Part shown: piece by piece, positions 56,524 through 64,000 of the stretch
Layout of the letters: each line of letters begins with the position of its first letter
Numbering within the stretch: position 1 is the first letter of the stretch
NCBI RefSeq assembly: GCF_000143415.4
Contig: NW_003314321.1
Span: forward strand, 1,124,736-1,188,735
Direction of reading: 5' to 3'
Length of the DNA stretch: 64,000 nucleotides
Source of the DNA: Selaginella moellendorffii
Taxonomy: Eukaryota; Streptophyta; Lycopodiopsida; Selaginellales; Selaginellaceae
Position numbers and translations under genes: made by a program
The notes under the pieces: model-generated
Database searches by the model: none
Told to the model about the DNA's origin: nothing
Seen by the model: the letters and a program-made list of their open reading frames with translations, nothing else

Positions 56524-57635
56524 TTGCCTGTGGCTGCGATGGCGAGCTCGTTCTACATTGCTGACCAGGACGTGTCTCACGCTCGCCTCGCTCGCTCGTT
56601 GCTTTCCCTTGGCTACAACTCAGCCAACTGGGCGACCCATTCCTTGTTTCTTCGCGTTACGTTACGGGGCGAGACTTTGTCAACGCTCAAGGCTGGCCGT
56701 GAGAGACGAGGAGCACTCACTGGAGGGATTGCGGCCAAGCCAGCCTCGAATCTTGGCAGTGGGGGCCTCCAAATCCTCCTTATTTGAAGTCTCGGGAAGG
56801 ACGAGCTCGCAAATCTTCTCCAGTCGTGTGGTGCCCACAAAGATGTTGCTCACACAGGATCGGCTGCTTGGGCGACGCCGCTGAATCTCTTATCCTGGAT
56901 CCCATGCTGCTCAGAGACGATGTGTCCTGGAACAACATCTAGACGATGCGACGTACGTGTGTGACAAGATGCCTCTTTGGAGCATTGCAACATTCTTTTT
57001 ATTGTTACGCGGAGCAATGCAGAATAACGAAGGTTGCCCAATGTCGAGGAACTCTAAGCTAGCAGCTTATGCCCCAAATGGGCATCAATCGGCGAAGTGT
57101 TGTTTTGAAGAGCGAGGACGTTATCTCCTGGAACAGTTTGTTTCGAGCTACCAAAACGGGCACCTGGATCACTCTTTCTTTTCATGCTGGAGTGTAGCAC
57201 GGTAACTTGGACCTCCATGATAGTGCATGGTGAGGTCTCGACCGTGCCATGGAAACTTTTAACTCGGTGCGTGAAATTACATATGTATATTTGGCCATTC
57301 GAGTTATCCTTGAGTCATCTCCATCCATCATTGCTTCTGCATATCTTTTCATGGTATCAGAGCCTTGAGGGATATGATAGCAGCGAATGTTCTAAATGGT
57401 CATGTACATAGTGCCACTGTGGTATTTACCTCTACACCCTTACATGAGGCTTTGGGTTGGACAATAATTTGGATCCATGGAAAAAGCACGCGAGATTTTC
57501 CGAAGTGGAACGTTGTTTCATCGAATGCTATGATCCAAGCTTATACCCAAAACGGGCGAAGCTTCGAGGCCGGCGTGGAGCTACGTCGGGCTGCTGCACG
57601 CCATGGTGGAGTCTGCCAAAAACTCGTTCGATAAT
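56524..57635 (+). pseudogene. PPR-B relic, unit 1
   Basis: Pieces parallel to the intact PPR-B at 62918-64000 occur in order: GAGCTCGCAAATCTTCTCCA at 56802, GGCTGCTTGGGCGACGCCGC at about 56863, a MPLW-like piece near 56970, the GGGCATCAATCGGCGAAGTG piece at about 57076, and CAAAACGGGCACCTGGATCA at about 57152. Beyond 57365 there is more PPR-like sequence (DMIAANVLNGHVHSATVVF, SSNAMIQAYTQNGRS). Stops, frameshifts and internal deletions make it a pseudogene, and an LTR-retrotransposon scrap lies inside. Confidence 0.75.
57265..57364 (+). mobile_element. LTR-retrotransposon scrap ending in a tRNA-Met primer-binding site
   Basis: TGGTATCAGAGCC at 57352-57364 is the exact plant initiator tRNA-Met primer-binding sequence and is preceded by TTTTCA, as at an LTR end. 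The roughly 90 AT-rich bases before it interrupt PPR-B homology, which resumes after it. No internal domain is present, so it is at most an LTR plus primer site left by a deletion. Confidence 0.45.
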
Positions 57636-57845
57636 CTTGCGCGCTTGGTTGTTTGTAATCTATATGTTGCGGGGAGAGAGAGCTGGAACAACGAGAAAGA
57701 AGAGCAATGTTCCTGAGCTTTCCTCCTCCTCTTCAGCTGATCAAGACACTTGCCAAGTTGCTGCTCGTCACTGCTGGGAGTTCAGTTTGTATAGCTGGGT
57801 GTATTAGAATTCCCTATCAACCAAAGCGAACAACCCATATCAACC

Positions 57846-58090
57846 ATGGTGCCTGCCGCGCCGCCCACCTGCTGGGCTTCGAGGCGGCTCTACATCCACG
57901 ACTTTAGGAGGTACAAGAACCTGGTGGTGATTTTCGCTAGATCTCCACATAGGAAACATCTTCACCGAGGCCTACATGCCCGAGACGAAGAACCCGGGAA
58001 TAGCTGCTCCGTGGACCGAGGCACCGACGGTACCCAGGAAGATACAGAGGACCTACAAGATCCCATTCTCGCAGGCAAAGCAGGACAGTG
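57846..58090 (+). pseudogene. DUF3820-like gene fragment, unit 2
   Basis: The frame reads MVPAAPPTCWASRRLYIHDF, then RRYKNLV and RSPHRKHLHRG, parallel to the region of 48362-48775 coding SSGPLYILDFGRYKK and QSPHRKRAYW, with a deletion of the central conserved part and an unrelated continuation. CTTCGAGGCGGCTCTACATC at about 57878 is closer to the unit-1 copy at 52038 than to the intact gene, so units 1 and 2 inherited it together. Confidence 0.65.
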
Positions 58091-58179
58091 ACGATCTAAG
58101 CTTCGGATCGTGCCATCCGTTTGTCGTCCTCGGAGCGCGCGCGCGCCTGTGCCGGGGATGATCTTCTCTCTGGCGGCTC

Positions 58180-58490
58180 AGCTACTCGCGACCATTACTG
58201 CCCGTTTCTGGAGTCGCGGATGCTGGGATGGCGAGTTGCCTTCTCCTGCAGTCCCGCGTCGAATGAGTGATGAGGAGGATCGCCCACGAAGACACGGGCT
58301 GCTGGATATGGACTTCATGAATCAGCGTCTGCGTGGCATTGTAGAGTCAGGCTGCTACTGGCATACATAGATCTGGACCATCTGGACGAGATGATTAGCG
58401 AGCAGGGTGTTGGCGGGGATGAGATTGCCGTCTTGTTCGCAAGCTGCTGGCGCAGAGCAAGCTCCTGCAACCAGCTCCACTCGCATGACA
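58180..58490 (-). pseudogene. PPR-A relic, unit 2
   Basis: Short segments match PPR-A: GGATGCTGGGATGGCGAGTT and CAGTCCCGCGTCGAATG match around 53790-53850; TCTGCGTGGCATTGTA matches around 54233; and GACGAGATGATTAGCGAGCA onward matches 54614-54750, including the N-terminal coding end and the upstream region with GATAAATCTTTCAAT. More than 2 kb of the gene is deleted. Confidence 0.75.
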
Positions 58491-58648
58491 TGATGACCGG
58501 TGTATATGGCGATAAATCTTTCAATTGTTTTGTAGTTCTAGCAGTGAACTTTTAGCATTGTAGGTGCTGAAATGATCATTGATCATGTGATGCGCATGCG
58601 AGCTTAGAAAAAGGAGTTTGTGCATGGAGATAATGGTTTTTCTTGCCT

Positions 58649-59504
58649 TCAAGTTGAGCAGAATCCTCCCCAGAATAAGTAGTCTTCCTCCAGGAAAGAT
58701 CTGCACGACTCGCTGCTCTGGAGCATCCCGCTGCTGGAATCCTCGAAAATTTGTGCGAAATCGAAAGGGTCGAGGATGTTCGTGGCCTCCAGACCATGAC
58801 TTCTGGGTTCTTGATCCTCGTGCTGCTGGCTCTGCGAAGCTGGAAAATTTCTGCTGCTGCTGCAGCTGCTGCAAGAGGCGACTTCAGTGGATCTGGCAGT
58901 AGCGGCACTTGGAGCTTCGAATTCACTTGTAGAGCCTGAGGAAGTTGTGTCTATAGACTGCTGGGTCTGAGAGACTGTCACGGGATCAATCCCAAGCGCC
59001 TTGAACTTCTTTCTGATGCTCGAGTTCCAGTAGTTCTTGATCTGGTTATCTGTGCGACCGGGGAGCTTTGCAGCAATCTGGGACCATCTGCTAGTTATAC
59101 GGCAAAAGTTTCACTGGTTCGTAGAAACATTGGAAGAGAAACCCCACCTGTTTCCCACAATTGCATGCATTTCCGCAATGAACTTCTCCTCCTGGGGCGA
59201 GAAATCGCTGTGGTTGAGCTCCGGTCTCAGATAGTTGAGCCATCGCAGCCTGCAGCTCTTCCCGCATCGCTTGAGACCTGTGCTCACGATCATCACCACA
59301 GATCATTTGTCTCTATGAAACCACTTCTCATGTCAGAGATGTGTATATACCGGCATGCTTTGGAACGTCACTCCATCGGCTGTGGCCGTGCTTGAGCACG
59401 CACTCGATCAATCGGTCGTCTTCATCTGGCGACCACAGCCCACGCCGTAGCATCAGAGGTTTCCTTGCTCGTGGATTTTTCTTACCGCTGCTATTAACTT
59501 CCAT
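58649..59504 (-). CDS. R2R3-MYB transcription factor, unit 2
   Basis: Three exons with the same intron positions as 55033-55946. The start [20 protein letters not shown] is at 59504; an in-frame upstream ATG at 59543 would add MVAQNTILLEDRQ. R2 reads [21 protein letters not shown]3 [20 protein letters not shown], followed by [20 protein letters not shown]. The C-terminal domain is shorter than in the unit-1 protein ([20 protein letters not shown], then [19 protein letters not shown], ending [12 protein letters not shown]). The DNA-binding part is conserved and the frame is open, so this copy is probably under selection. Confidence 0.92.
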
Positions 59505-59754
59505 TTGCCTGTCTTCTAAAAGAATTGTGTTTTGTGCCACCATTGTGTATAGCCGTTTAACACAACAAACTCGACGACTATCATTAATTAAGCCTAGCCA
59601 TAATTATAGAGACAAAAGCTAGCTAGCTACCAACCGTCACAATTAGAAGTATCACCCTCTCTCCAAGACTTGACAAATGCTCGCAAATAAAATAGGTAGC
59701 GAGGGCAGCTTTGATCGTGCCTGTTGTACATTGTCCTAGAGAATGAGAGAGACA

Positions 59755-60545
59755 CTTGTCGCTGCGATGGCAAACTCTGCCTCATGCTCGTTGGGCCACA
59801 CTTGGCTAGATTCCTCTTCGGTTTCGACGCGACCCATTCCTTGTTTTTCGGAGATCCAGCCATCCCGGGGGCAGGGTGGACACACTTCTGTCAATGTGTG
59901 ATGAGAACTTCGTGTAGATGCAAGGCCTTTTGTGTATGAGATGGCGGCAGAGGCGTCTCAATGCTGCGCAAATCTTCTCCAGTCGTGTGGCGCCCAGAAA
60001 GATGTTGCTCATTTGCAATAGATCGGCATGGTGGATGCTGCTCTATTCTACTGCGAACTCACAACGAGGTGTTCTGGAATGCAAGCGACTGCCCAGAATG
60101 GGCATCCAGAGAATGTGAAGTACGTGTTTGGCAAGGTGCCCGGAGCATTGAACGTGGAACATTCTTTTTTATGCTTACGCGCATCAAGGCATGGTACTGG
60201 AAGCAGTTCGACTCTCGTACAATGCCCGAGCACAACCTCATGTCGTGGAACGCTATGCCGGCAGCTTATTCCGAGTATGGGCATCAATCGGAGGCGAAGT
60301 GTTGCTTTGACAAGATGCCCGAGCGCAACTAGAGCAGCCGGAGACAACAGGGAGTGCGCTCCATGAGTAGCCGAGCCTCTTGCAAGTGCCTGCTGAACGG
60401 CATGGCGTGGAACTCATTCTACTCACGGATTGTTAAATTTGGCCCCTATCTTGTTTAGAGAGGCATCCATGATCAACGTGCATGGTCAGCGAGGCTATAT
60501 ATCTCACAGCACCATGGTTGATGCCATGCCGTGACATGGTTGCCT
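59755..60545 (+). pseudogene. PPR-B relic, unit 2
   Basis: GAGATGGCGGCAGAGGCGTC at 59938 matches the start of the intact PPR-B (62921). It is followed after an internal deletion by GGTGGATGCTGCTCTATTCT, GCCCAGAATGGGCATCCAGA at about 60090, CGAGCACAACCTCATGTCGT at about 60227, GGGCATCAATCGGAGGCGAA at about 60280, and an ATCAACGTGCATGGTCAGCG end at about 60472. Stops after short stretches and several deletions break the frame. Confidence 0.78.
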
Positions 60546-60559
60546 GGATTTCCAGGGTG

Positions 60560-60965
60560 CCTGGAAATTGTCTATGGATTCCAACATCAAGGGCATAGAG
60601 GTAAACACACCAGGGGGGAAAGACCCATCTGTTATGTTCCTTCTCGGTTAACATGTTAAAATGTTGTGAATCACACCAGGCCACTAGTTGTTTCAGGAGC
60701 CCGACACACAGTTTACATATATCGCCTTGATGTAAGTGGAGAAGGATCAGCGTCACAACTGGATTGTAATGCCAGGAACAACGAAATACTGGCCGAAGTT
60801 CACACTGCCTAGGACGCCTTGTCCAGGAAGTCCGTTGGACTCGAGTGGAGTGGGGTTTTTCATTTCTATGTTGTGGCAAATGGCAGGATTTAACTGCGGA
60901 TTTTGCGAGAGACTGGCTTCAGCTTGGTTTGAGAACAAGAAGCTGACCGTTCAACTTTCTTGACA
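60560..60965. other. About 400-base segment found only in unit 2
   Basis: This lies between the unit-2 PPR-B relic and the start of unit 3 and has no counterpart at the equivalent place in unit 1. Short open frames exist on both strands (for example RHNWIVMPGTTKYWPKFTLP on plus) without a family I recognise. It may be an inserted, non-autonomous or decayed transposon. I see no terminal repeats. Confidence 0.4.
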
Positions 60966-61019
60966 ACGAGAAAGAAGAACTCCTCCTCCAGCTACAAGCA
61001 TGCACCTGCCAAGTTGCTG

Positions 61020-61720
61020 GAGGCCATGTTCAGTGGATACCAGAGCGAAGCCTCGGGCAGTCGTGTCCCACCCACTGTGTCATCTCGTCTGTCGTCTGGA
61101 GTTCCATAGCACCAAGTCGCGGATGCTGAGTCGCCTCCTCCTGCAGTCCCGCGTCGGACTGCGTGGTGATGAGGATCGCCCTCGACTCGGGCATTTTGTG
61201 CCCGTGACAGTGGGCCGCCAGCGCCGCGCCCCACGACACGATGTTCCTGCCGCTCGGCATGCAACAGCCTCTTGGCCTCGCCCTGCTGGGACAAGCGCCC
61301 CGCGTGTAGGCGGCGGTCCAAGACACGACACTTTTGTCGTCGAGTTGAAGATCGTTCACATCCCGGCTTGGGCACCGTTTTTGAAAACACGCAGTGCTCC
61401 GGACGGCAAGCGATAAAACACTCTTAGTCACGTTCTCCAGTTCCTCAGCCTCTGCGTGATAGAGTTGTAGTGGAATCAAACATTGTCCAGTGGAAGAATC
61501 AACACGCGCTGCAGTGCGTCTATGATGCTCACGTTACGCATATGCTGCAAGCAGAGACAATGTCATGACAGGGCATGGCGAGAAATATCTCTTCGGCGAG
61601 ATGATGTTTTCTTGTGCATACACCATCAACACCGTCTCTGGCGGGCATGGCGATTGTCGTGCTTGTGCTCAATCTGCCTGGCGCTTCTGCAACCAGCTCC
61701 ACTAGCGGTGAATTTCTTGT
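61020..61720 (-). pseudogene. PPR-A relic, unit 3
   Basis: ACGACACGATGTTCCTGCCG, CGGCATGCAACAGCCTCTTG and TCGCGGATGCTGAGTCGCC match 53780-54030 of the intact PPR-A. Further pieces around 61390-61460 (CACGCAGTGCTCCGGACGGC, TTCCAGTTCCTCAGCCTCTG) and 61560-61690 match 54175-54700. Many short deletions remove codon phase. Confidence 0.78.
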
Positions 61721-61844
61721 TGTGCAGTTCTAGCAGTCAAAGGGATCATTCGTCAGCAACGTGATGCGCATGCGAGCTTAGAAAATGCGATTCTTATCAC
61801 ACACCAAATTATACGGTGTTTATACATGGTGAGAACGGTTTTAC

Positions 61845-62345
61845 TGCCTTCAAGTCGAGCCAAATCCTGCCCAGAACAAGTCGTCTTCCCTCCAGGAACG
61901 ATGTGCCGGCCCGTGCTGCACGACTCGTTGCGATCTGGAGCATCCCACTGCTCATGTGTTCCTCTTTTCCCGCTGGATAACAAAGGAAAAGCTCTAGAGA
62001 TCGAAAGTATTCGTAGCCTTGAAACCCAGACATTAATTGATGATTTCTGGATTCTTGATCCTCGTGCTGCTTGCTCTGCGAAACTGGACAGTTTCTGCTG
62101 CCATTGCTGCTGTTTGTAAGAAGCCATTTCAGTGTGGTTGAACTCCGGCCTCAGATAGTTGATCCATCGCAGTCTGCAGCTCTTCCCGCATCGCTTAAGA
62201 CCTGTAGGAGATCCATCACATGAAGAGTCATATGATGTTTATATACCGGCATGGTCACTCCATCGGCTGTGGCCGTGCTTGAGCATACACTCGATTAATC
62301 GAGGTTTCCTTGCTCGAAAATTTGTCTTACGCTATTAGCTTCCAT
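61845..62345 (-). pseudogene. R2R3-MYB relic, unit 3
   Basis: The 3' end of a MYB gene matches at 61848-61950 (AAGTCGAGCCAAATCCTGCC against AAGTCGAGCCGAATCCTGTC at 55036). The middle of R2/R3 matches at 62130-62205 (GGCCTCAGATAGTTGATCCA, coding the [14 protein letters not shown] end), and the first exon matches at 62240-62345. The whole third exon segment coding [18 protein letters not shown] and most of R3 is missing, so no DNA-binding domain can be made. Confidence 0.85.
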
Positions 62346-62917
62346 TCTTGTGAAATGCAAACGTGCTTTCTCTAATATATCTACAACTTACAAGAGCTGT
62401 GTTTGTTTCTATTTACCTAACATGTCCACAGACCTAGTGTAGACCTTAGTGTCGACCTTTTCCTGTAGTGTTCGACCCACCACCATTGCGTGTAGCCTTT
62501 TCCAGCACAACAAACACGAGGTTGGCAGGATTATCATTCATTAAGCCAAGAAATTAATTATAGATAAACTCTTGTTTAATCAAGGCTGGCAAAAGTGTGG
62601 TGTATTTCCAACCGGCACAAATTAGACGCGTGTCGGACTCAGACAAATTGTATTTATGTATCACTTGTTTTAAATTTTGTGGTGCCTATCTACAAACACC
62701 AACTCAATATGCTCGAGAGCCTGACATTAGCTTTGAAATTAAATAGGTCGCTTGATCGTGTTCTAAAAAATGAGGGAGACAATGCTTGCGTGGCTTGTGG
62801 CTGTGATGACAAACTCATTCTACCGTGGACACACTTTTGTTAGTGCTCAAGGCTGGGCGTGAGCACTTACTGGCAGTGGAATTTTCTCATTTGTAGCTGT
62901 AGATAGGCATTATATGT
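62346..62917. other. Upstream region of intact PPR-B, no gene seen
   Basis: This 572-base AT-rich stretch shows partial similarity to 59510-59930 and 56290-56790 (for example AACTCTTGTTTAATCAAG at 62567 and GCTCAAGGCTGGGCGTGAGC at about 62846). It probably includes the PPR-B promoter. Confidence 0.4.
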
Positions 62918-64000
62918 ATGAGATGGCGGCAGAGGCGTCTCAATGCCGAGAAGAACGAGCTCGCAAAGCTTCTCCAGTCGTGTGCTGCCCACAAGGATGT
63001 TGCTCGTACCAGGATCGTTCATCGCACGATAACCGCCAGCGATCGCCACAGCCGCAGTGCCTTTCTGCTCAATCTCCTCGTCCACGCTTATGCGCAATGC
63101 GGCTGCCTGGGCGACGCCGCTGCCGTATTTGCCGCACTGCCGCGGCCAAATCTCTTCTCCTGGAACATCCTCCTCCACGCACACATTTGCAACGGCCAGA
63201 TCCAGTCGGCATGGAAAGTGTTCCACGCCATGCCGCTCAGAGACGCTGTGTCCTGGAACAATATTACCACCGTATATGCCAGCCACGGGCAATTGCAAGA
63301 GGCTCGGCTACTCCTGGAGCGAACTCCCTCTTGGAGCGTTGTCTGTTTGAGCTCTCTCGTTAACGGCTGTGCCCAACTTGGTGACATTGATGCCGCTCTA
63401 TTCTACTTCCATTCGATGCCAACTCGCAACGAGGTGTCCTGGAATGCCATCATCCAAGCGACTACCCAGAATGGGCATCCGGACGACGCGAAGTACGTGT
63501 TTGACAAGATGCCTCTATGGGGCATTACTACGTGGAACATTCTTTTCTATGCTTGCGCGCAGCAAGGCAGGGTATTGGAGGCAGCTCGAATTTTTTGTAC
63601 AATGCCCGAGCACAATCTCATGTCATGGAACGCTATGCTGGCAGCTTTTGCCCAGTATGGGCATCAAATGCAGGCAAAGTGTTGCTTTGACAGGATGCCC
63701 GAGCGCAACATTGGTGCTTGGAACTCTATAATTCTACTCCATGGCAATCTTGGACTGCTAACTTTGGCACACTTGGCCTTCCACAAGATGCCCGCCTGGG
63801 ACGTCATCTCCTGGAACACTTTGTTTCGAGCGATGTACCAAAACGGGCACCTGGATCACGCTACGGAGCTCTTTCTTTCCATGCCGGAGCGTAGCATTGT
63901 AACGTGGACCTCCATGATCGATGTGCATGGTCAGGGAGGCTATCTCGACCGCGCCGTGGAAACTTTTAACTCGATGCCATGCCGCGACGTCGTTGCCTGG
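62918..64000 (+). CDS. PPR-B: PPR protein, intact copy (unit 3), partial at window end
   Basis: The frame is open from an ATG at 62918 (MRWRQRRLNAEKNELAKLLQ) to the last base, 361 codons with no stop. Family N-terminal motifs are KLLQSCAAHKDVARTRIVH and LLNLLVHAYAQCG. About ten 31-residue S-type repeats follow, for example LPRPNLFSWNILLHAH, MPTRNEVSWNAIIQATTQNG, MPEHNLMSWNAMLAAFAQYG and MPERSIVTWTSMIDVHGQGG. The rest of the protein lies beyond the window, so a C-terminal E/DYW domain cannot be judged. The relics at 56524-57635 and 59755-60545 are earlier copies of the same gene. Confidence 0.88.
   Translation, partial: MRWRQRRLNAEKNELAKLLQSCAAHKDVARTRIVHRTITASDRHSRSAFLLNLLVHAYAQCGCLGDAAAVFAALPRPNLFSWNILLHAHICNGQIQSAWKVFHAMPLRDAVSWNNITTVYASHGQLQEARLLLERTPSWSVVCLSSLVNGCAQLGDIDAALFYFHSMPTRNEVSWNAIIQATTQNGHPDDAKYVFDKMPLWGITTWNILFYACAQQGRVLEAARIFCTMPEHNLMSWNAMLAAFAQYGHQMQAKCCFDRMPERNIGAWNSIILLHGNLGLLTLAHLAFHKMPAWDVISWNTLFRAMYQNGHLDHATELFLSMPERSIVTWTSMIDVHGQGGYLDRAVETFNSMPCRDVVAW

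Larger units (their letters stand above)
51870..64000. repeat. Tandem triplication of a PPR-A / MYB / PPR-B unit
   Basis: Three successive units share the order DUF3820-like fragment (plus), PPR-A (minus), R2R3-MYB (minus), PPR-B (plus). Unit 1 is about 51.87-57.64 kb, unit 2 about 57.65-60.55 kb, unit 3 about 60.97-64.0 kb and runs out of the window. A diagnostic anchor, GATGCGCATGCGAGCTTAGA, sits between PPR-A and MYB in all three, at about 54908, 58589 and 61763. Units 2 and 3 are shorter because PPR-A is mostly deleted there. Confidence 0.85.

Noticed and set aside
1-64000. tRNA, rRNA, CRISPR arrays and bacterial-type operons
   Set aside because: I looked for cloverleaf arms with TTC-loop consensus, conserved rRNA blocks and regularly spaced repeats, and found none. 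The spliced genes rule out a prokaryotic context.

Overview
The window looks like a gene-dense stretch of a plant nuclear genome, most likely a lycophyte close to Selaginella moellendorffii. That placement is inferred, not searched. The grounds are land-plant families (R2R3-MYB, QWRF, plastid GPT translocators, PPR proteins), very short GT-AG introns of roughly 45-70 bases, intergenic gaps that are often under 150 bases, intron-poor PPR genes built of 31-residue repeats, and AAACCCTA-type telo-box elements next to many start codons. I saw no rRNA, tRNA or CRISPR.

Layout. 1-7.6 kb is a transposon area: a structurally complete Copia element with very short 87-bp LTRs, inserted (minus strand) into a decayed CDC20-like WD40 gene, followed by a second, heavily decayed Copia remnant on the plus strand. 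7.6-15.5 kb (minus): DNA2 helicase-nuclease, a root-cap-domain secreted protein, and a C9orf78/Tls1-like splicing protein. 15.7-18.8 kb (plus): an SUA/RBM5-like splicing regulator. 18.9-28.3 kb: two glucose-6-phosphate/phosphate translocator paralogues (minus) flanking a TM9SF nonaspanin, an unusual membrane-anchored PBP1-type receptor, and UFD1. 28.4-33.2 kb: a PPR protein that starts 9 bases after the stop of a METTL18-like histidine methyltransferase, an RRM-like small protein and a hotdog thioesterase with a peroxisomal tail. 33.8-48.1 kb: peroxisomal polyamine oxidase, a tubby-domain protein, augmin subunit 3, a SMARCAD1/Fun30-type remodeller, a JMJD7-like dioxygenase and a QWRF (AUG8-family) microtubule protein. 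48.4-51.5 kb: a DUF3820-like protein and a Treslin/TICRR-like replication factor.

51.9-64.0 kb is different. It is a tandem triplication of a unit ordered [DUF3820-like fragment]-[PPR-A, minus]-[R2R3-MYB, minus]-[PPR-B, plus]. In unit 1 PPR-A and MYB are intact and PPR-B is broken. In unit 2 only MYB is intact. In unit 3 PPR-B is intact as far as the window shows, while PPR-A and MYB are broken. Each gene survives, but in different copies.

Functional themes are chromosome replication and chromatin (DNA2, Treslin-like, Fun30-like), microtubule nucleation (AUG3, QWRF), splicing (SUA, C9orf78), peroxisomal metabolism (the divergent thioesterase/PAO pair) and plastid sugar-phosphate transport. 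Nothing suggests they form an operon-like system. The most unusual items are the triplication with complementary loss, the channel-less PBP1 receptor, and the ultra-compact METTL18/PPR and METTL18/RRM junctions. Coordinates of spliced genes run from start codon to stop codon and include introns.
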